NCBI GenBank assembly: GCA_903915775.1
Contig: CAIWUD010000017.1
Coordinates: 1-38,691, forward strand
From: an uncultured Chloroflexota bacterium
Lineage (GTDB): Bacteria > Chloroflexota > Chloroflexia > Chloroflexales > Chloroflexaceae
DNA length: 38,691 bases
Direction of reading: 5' to 3'
Positions within the stretch are counted from its first letter, which is position 1; every line of letters starts with the position of its first letter. The notes beneath the pieces were generated by a model. That model was not told where the DNA came from. It searched no databases and saw only the letters and a program-made list of their open reading frames with translations. The translations under genes were made by a program, and so were the position numbers. This document shows positions 36,375 through 38,691 of the stretch, in pieces.

Positions 36375-36624
36375 GGTTCCTTTTCGGCTACGCCAGGGTA
36401 CGTCTGGCGGTACCAAGGTTGGGTGAGGGTCTTTTGTGGAGGGCCGTGCCCTCCACGCCTCCCATCAGCGGGAAGGTTCCTTTTCGGCTACGCCAGGGTA
36501 CGTCTGGCGCTACCAAGGTTGGGTGAGGGTCTTTTGTGGAGGGCCGTGCCCTCCACGCCTCCCATCAGCGGGAAGGTTCCTTTTCGGCTACGCCAGGGTA
36601 CGTCTGGCGGTACCAAGGTTGGGT
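36375..36624 (+). repeat. 2.5-copy tandem repeat, period exactly 100 bp, related to dispersed family
   Basis: Copies begin with ggttccttttcggctacgccagggtacgtctggcg(g/c)taccaaggttgggt at 36375, 36475 and 36575; each full unit contains GTGGAGGGCcgtGCCCTCCAC. Confidence 0.95.
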
Positions 36625-36634
36625 CACGTCTGTT

Positions 36635-37699
36635 CTACCCCATCACCAGCTTACCCATCCACTTAGCATAGTGCGCATAGTCAATGAAGACCTGGCGGCT
36701 GAGATAGGCACTGGTCATTGGTGCACGTCCACGAGCGGCCTCTACCTGCTCAGTCACGGTGAGGGCATACGCATCAGAGCCTGCACCACTCCCGTAGGTG
36801 GTCACAAAGATCGTTTCACCTGGCTGAGCGACATCGAGTGTAGCGCAGAGCCCAGCGAGAGCTGCGCCCGAGTAGGTATTGCCAATCTGGGGACTGAGCA
36901 GGCCGGGGGCAATCTGGGCATCGCTGAAGCCGAGCCGTTTAGCTACCGCCTGAGGAAACTTTGCGTTGGGCTGGTGGAAGACCGCATAGGTGAAATCCTG
37001 CGGGGTCTTGCCAAGGTCCGTCAGGAGTTTTTTGGCCGCACTGCTGATCTGGTGGAAGTAGGCCGGCTCACCGGTAAAGCGATTGCCATGAACAGGGTAG
37101 GGTCGATCGGCACGACGAAAGAAGTCGGGAGTATCGGTGACATAACTGACCGTTGCATCGAGGGTGGCCAGGGCGAGTTCGGCAGGACCGACGATCAGCG
37201 CTCCAGCACCAGCCGATGCGGTATATTCGAGGGCATCACCCGGTCGACTCTGGGCTGTATCCGCACCAATCGCCATGGCGTAGTCAGCCATACCACTTCC
37301 GACAAGGGCCATTGCTGCGGTCAGAGCTTCACTACCGGCTTTGCAGGCAAACTCGAAGTCGGCGGTGCTAACCCAGGGTGCTGCACCGATGGCTTCAGCC
37401 ACGATCCCGCCAGATGGCTTCACACTGTAGGGATGGCTCTCACTCCCCACCCAGACTGCACTCAGACGTTCCGCAGCGAGATCGGCGCGAGCAAGTGCAT
37501 TGCGTGCAGCTTCAATAGCCATGGTGATCGTATCTTCATCAGGCCCAGGGACGCTCTTGGCATCAACTGGCAAGCCCCCCTGGCCATCAGTCCAGAGTTG
37601 CGCGATCTCCCTAGCGGCAATACGATAACGTGGGACGTAGACCCCATAGCCAACGAGCCCAACGGGGCGCTGTGGTTTCATCATACCTCTACCCTTCAA
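36635..37699 (-). CDS. Hydroxymethylglutaryl-CoA synthase (archaeal-type)
   Basis: [69 protein letters not shown]. Confidence 0.92.
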   Translation of the reverse strand: MKGRGMMKPQRPVGLVGYGVYVPRYRIAAREIAQLWTDGQGGLPVDAKSVPGPDEDTITMAIEAARNALARADLAAERLSAVWVGSESHPYSVKPSGGIVAEAIGAAPWVSTADFEFACKAGSEALTAAMALVGSGMADYAMAIGADTAQSRPGDALEYTASAGAGALIVGPAELALATLDATVSYVTDTPDFFRRADRPYPVHGNRFTGEPAYFHQISSAAKKLLTDLGKTPQDFTYAVFHQPNAKFPQAVAKRLGFSDAQIAPGLLSPQIGNTYSGAALAGLCATLDVAQPGETIFVTTYGSGAGSDAYALTVTEQVEAARGRAPMTSAYLSRQVFIDYAHYAKWMGKLVMG

Positions 37700-38691
37700 C
37701 GGAGTTCTGCAACCAACTCCTCAGCCCGTGCCGGCTTAATATTTCGCTCCTCCACCATTCGACGGGCAATCTCATCAACCATTGGACCGTGTGCACCTGC
37801 GGCCATCGCGATCTGGCGTGCATGCAGATCCATATGCCCTCGATTAATCCCCTCGCATGCCAGGGCGCGCATGGCAGCTAGGTTACTAGCGAGACCCGCG
37901 GCAACACAGATCTCCGCTAACTGGTTTGCAGAGCGCACATCGAGCAGCTTGAGCGCGGTCTGGGCCGCTGGGTGTACCTTTGTCGCCCCTCCTACGATCC
38001 CGACCGCCATAGGCATCTCCAAGGTGCCAACAAGATTTCCGTCCGTATCGCGCTCCCAGACGCTGAGTGAACTGTAGTGACCCGAGCGTGCCGCGTAGGC
38101 GTGGGCACCAGCCTCAATCGCTCGCCAGTCATTACCAGTGGCAACAATCACCGGATCAATACCGTTAAGGATGCCCTTGTTATGAGTCGTAGCACGGTAG
38201 GGATCGACGGCAGCAAAGGCGTACGCCCACATAATACCCTCTGCTACCTCTTCTCCGTTCAGACCATCGCGAGCAAGGGCTGATGGCGGTATGATACAGC
38301 GGGCACGGGCCAAGCGACGATCGCTCAGGTTGGAGAGAATACGTAGGTAGACGCGCCCATGGGTGATTCGCTCAAGCTTCGGCGCGATCGCTTCACACAT
38401 TGAGTTGATCGCGTTTGCACCCATGGCATCACGGCAATCGACAATCAGGTGGACAACCATCATCGGGCCCATCGGACTCGTAGGGTGAAGGTGCACTTCC
38501 AGATCACGGGCACCGCCACCCAGGGCGACGAGCGATCGACTCTGACTATTGGCAAGGGCGAGGATCGCCTCTTTGTGGGCGAGAATATCGTGACGGGCAC
38601 TTTGGGGTGCTTGTACGCCAACAATCTGAACCTGCCCGATCATCAGTGGGTCGCTGCTGCTGGTCGCGAACCCACCACCCTCCCGTGCCAT
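37696..38691 (-). CDS. Class II hydroxymethylglutaryl-CoA reductase, N-terminus beyond window edge
   Basis: [80 protein letters not shown]; the apparent Met at 38691 is internal to the family. Confidence 0.93.
   Translation of the reverse strand: MAREGGGFATSSSDPLMIGQVQIVGVQAPQSARHDILAHKEAILALANSQSRSLVALGGGARDLEVHLHPTSPMGPMMVVHLIVDCRDAMGANAINSMCEAIAPKLERITHGRVYLRILSNLSDRRLARARCIIPPSALARDGLNGEEVAEGIMWAYAFAAVDPYRATTHNKGILNGIDPVIVATGNDWRAIEAGAHAYAARSGHYSSLSVWERDTDGNLVGTLEMPMAVGIVGGATKVHPAAQTALKLLDVRSANQLAEICVAAGLASNLAAMRALACEGINRGHMDLHARQIAMAAGAHGPMVDEIARRMVEERNIKPARAEELVAELR

Noticed and set aside
36375-36624. Possible CRISPR array
   Set aside because: Period is 100 bp with essentially no unique spacers; it is a simple tandem duplication of a dispersed repeat and no cas genes are present.
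36536-38077. 513-aa plus-strand ORF in the six-frame track
   Set aside because: Antisense to well-supported HMGCS and HMGR genes and runs through the 100-bp repeat; no recognisable domain.
1-38691. tRNA or rRNA genes
   Set aside because: No cloverleaf-like GGTTCRANYCC-containing segment or rRNA-like sequence recognised by eye; a tRNAscan-SE/Infernal run would be needed to exclude them.

Overview
The window looks like chromosomal DNA from a Chloroflexi-type bacterium (moderately high GC, mostly housekeeping genes). It has one clear accessory island at about 8.6-17.7 kb. The island is a six-gene, co-directional, tightly spaced cluster with a near-consensus promoter upstream. In order it encodes: a 71-aa ORF overlapping the next gene by ATGA; a NACHT NTPase with a C-terminal formylglycine-generating-enzyme (FGE)-like domain; a CHAT (caspase-like) protease; a signal-peptide-less Amidase_2/PGRP-type protein with internal repeats and a degenerate second amidase-like domain; an FtsZ paralog with GTPase motifs and a C-terminal FLRR peptide; and a ~268-aa protein I recognise as a probable bacterial gasdermin. 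I read this as an NLR/caspase-like/gasdermin cell-death or anti-phage system with unusual peptidoglycan and cell-division components. Other notable items are: a selD gene whose real 5' part carries an in-frame TGA at the Cys/Sec position with a SECIS-like hairpin, missed by the ORF track; a dispersed hairpin/MITE-like repeat that supplies the stop codons of glnA and selD, plus a related 100-bp tandem array; a mevalonate cluster whose thiolase has lost its catalytic residues and whose DUF35 protein has lost its zinc-ribbon cysteines; a PHP + AlbA_2 protein with three novel C-terminal repeats; a ComEC-type beta-lactamase-fold protein without metal ligands; and a terminator-containing leader upstream of amt. 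All calls come from reading sequence motifs only; no database search was run.
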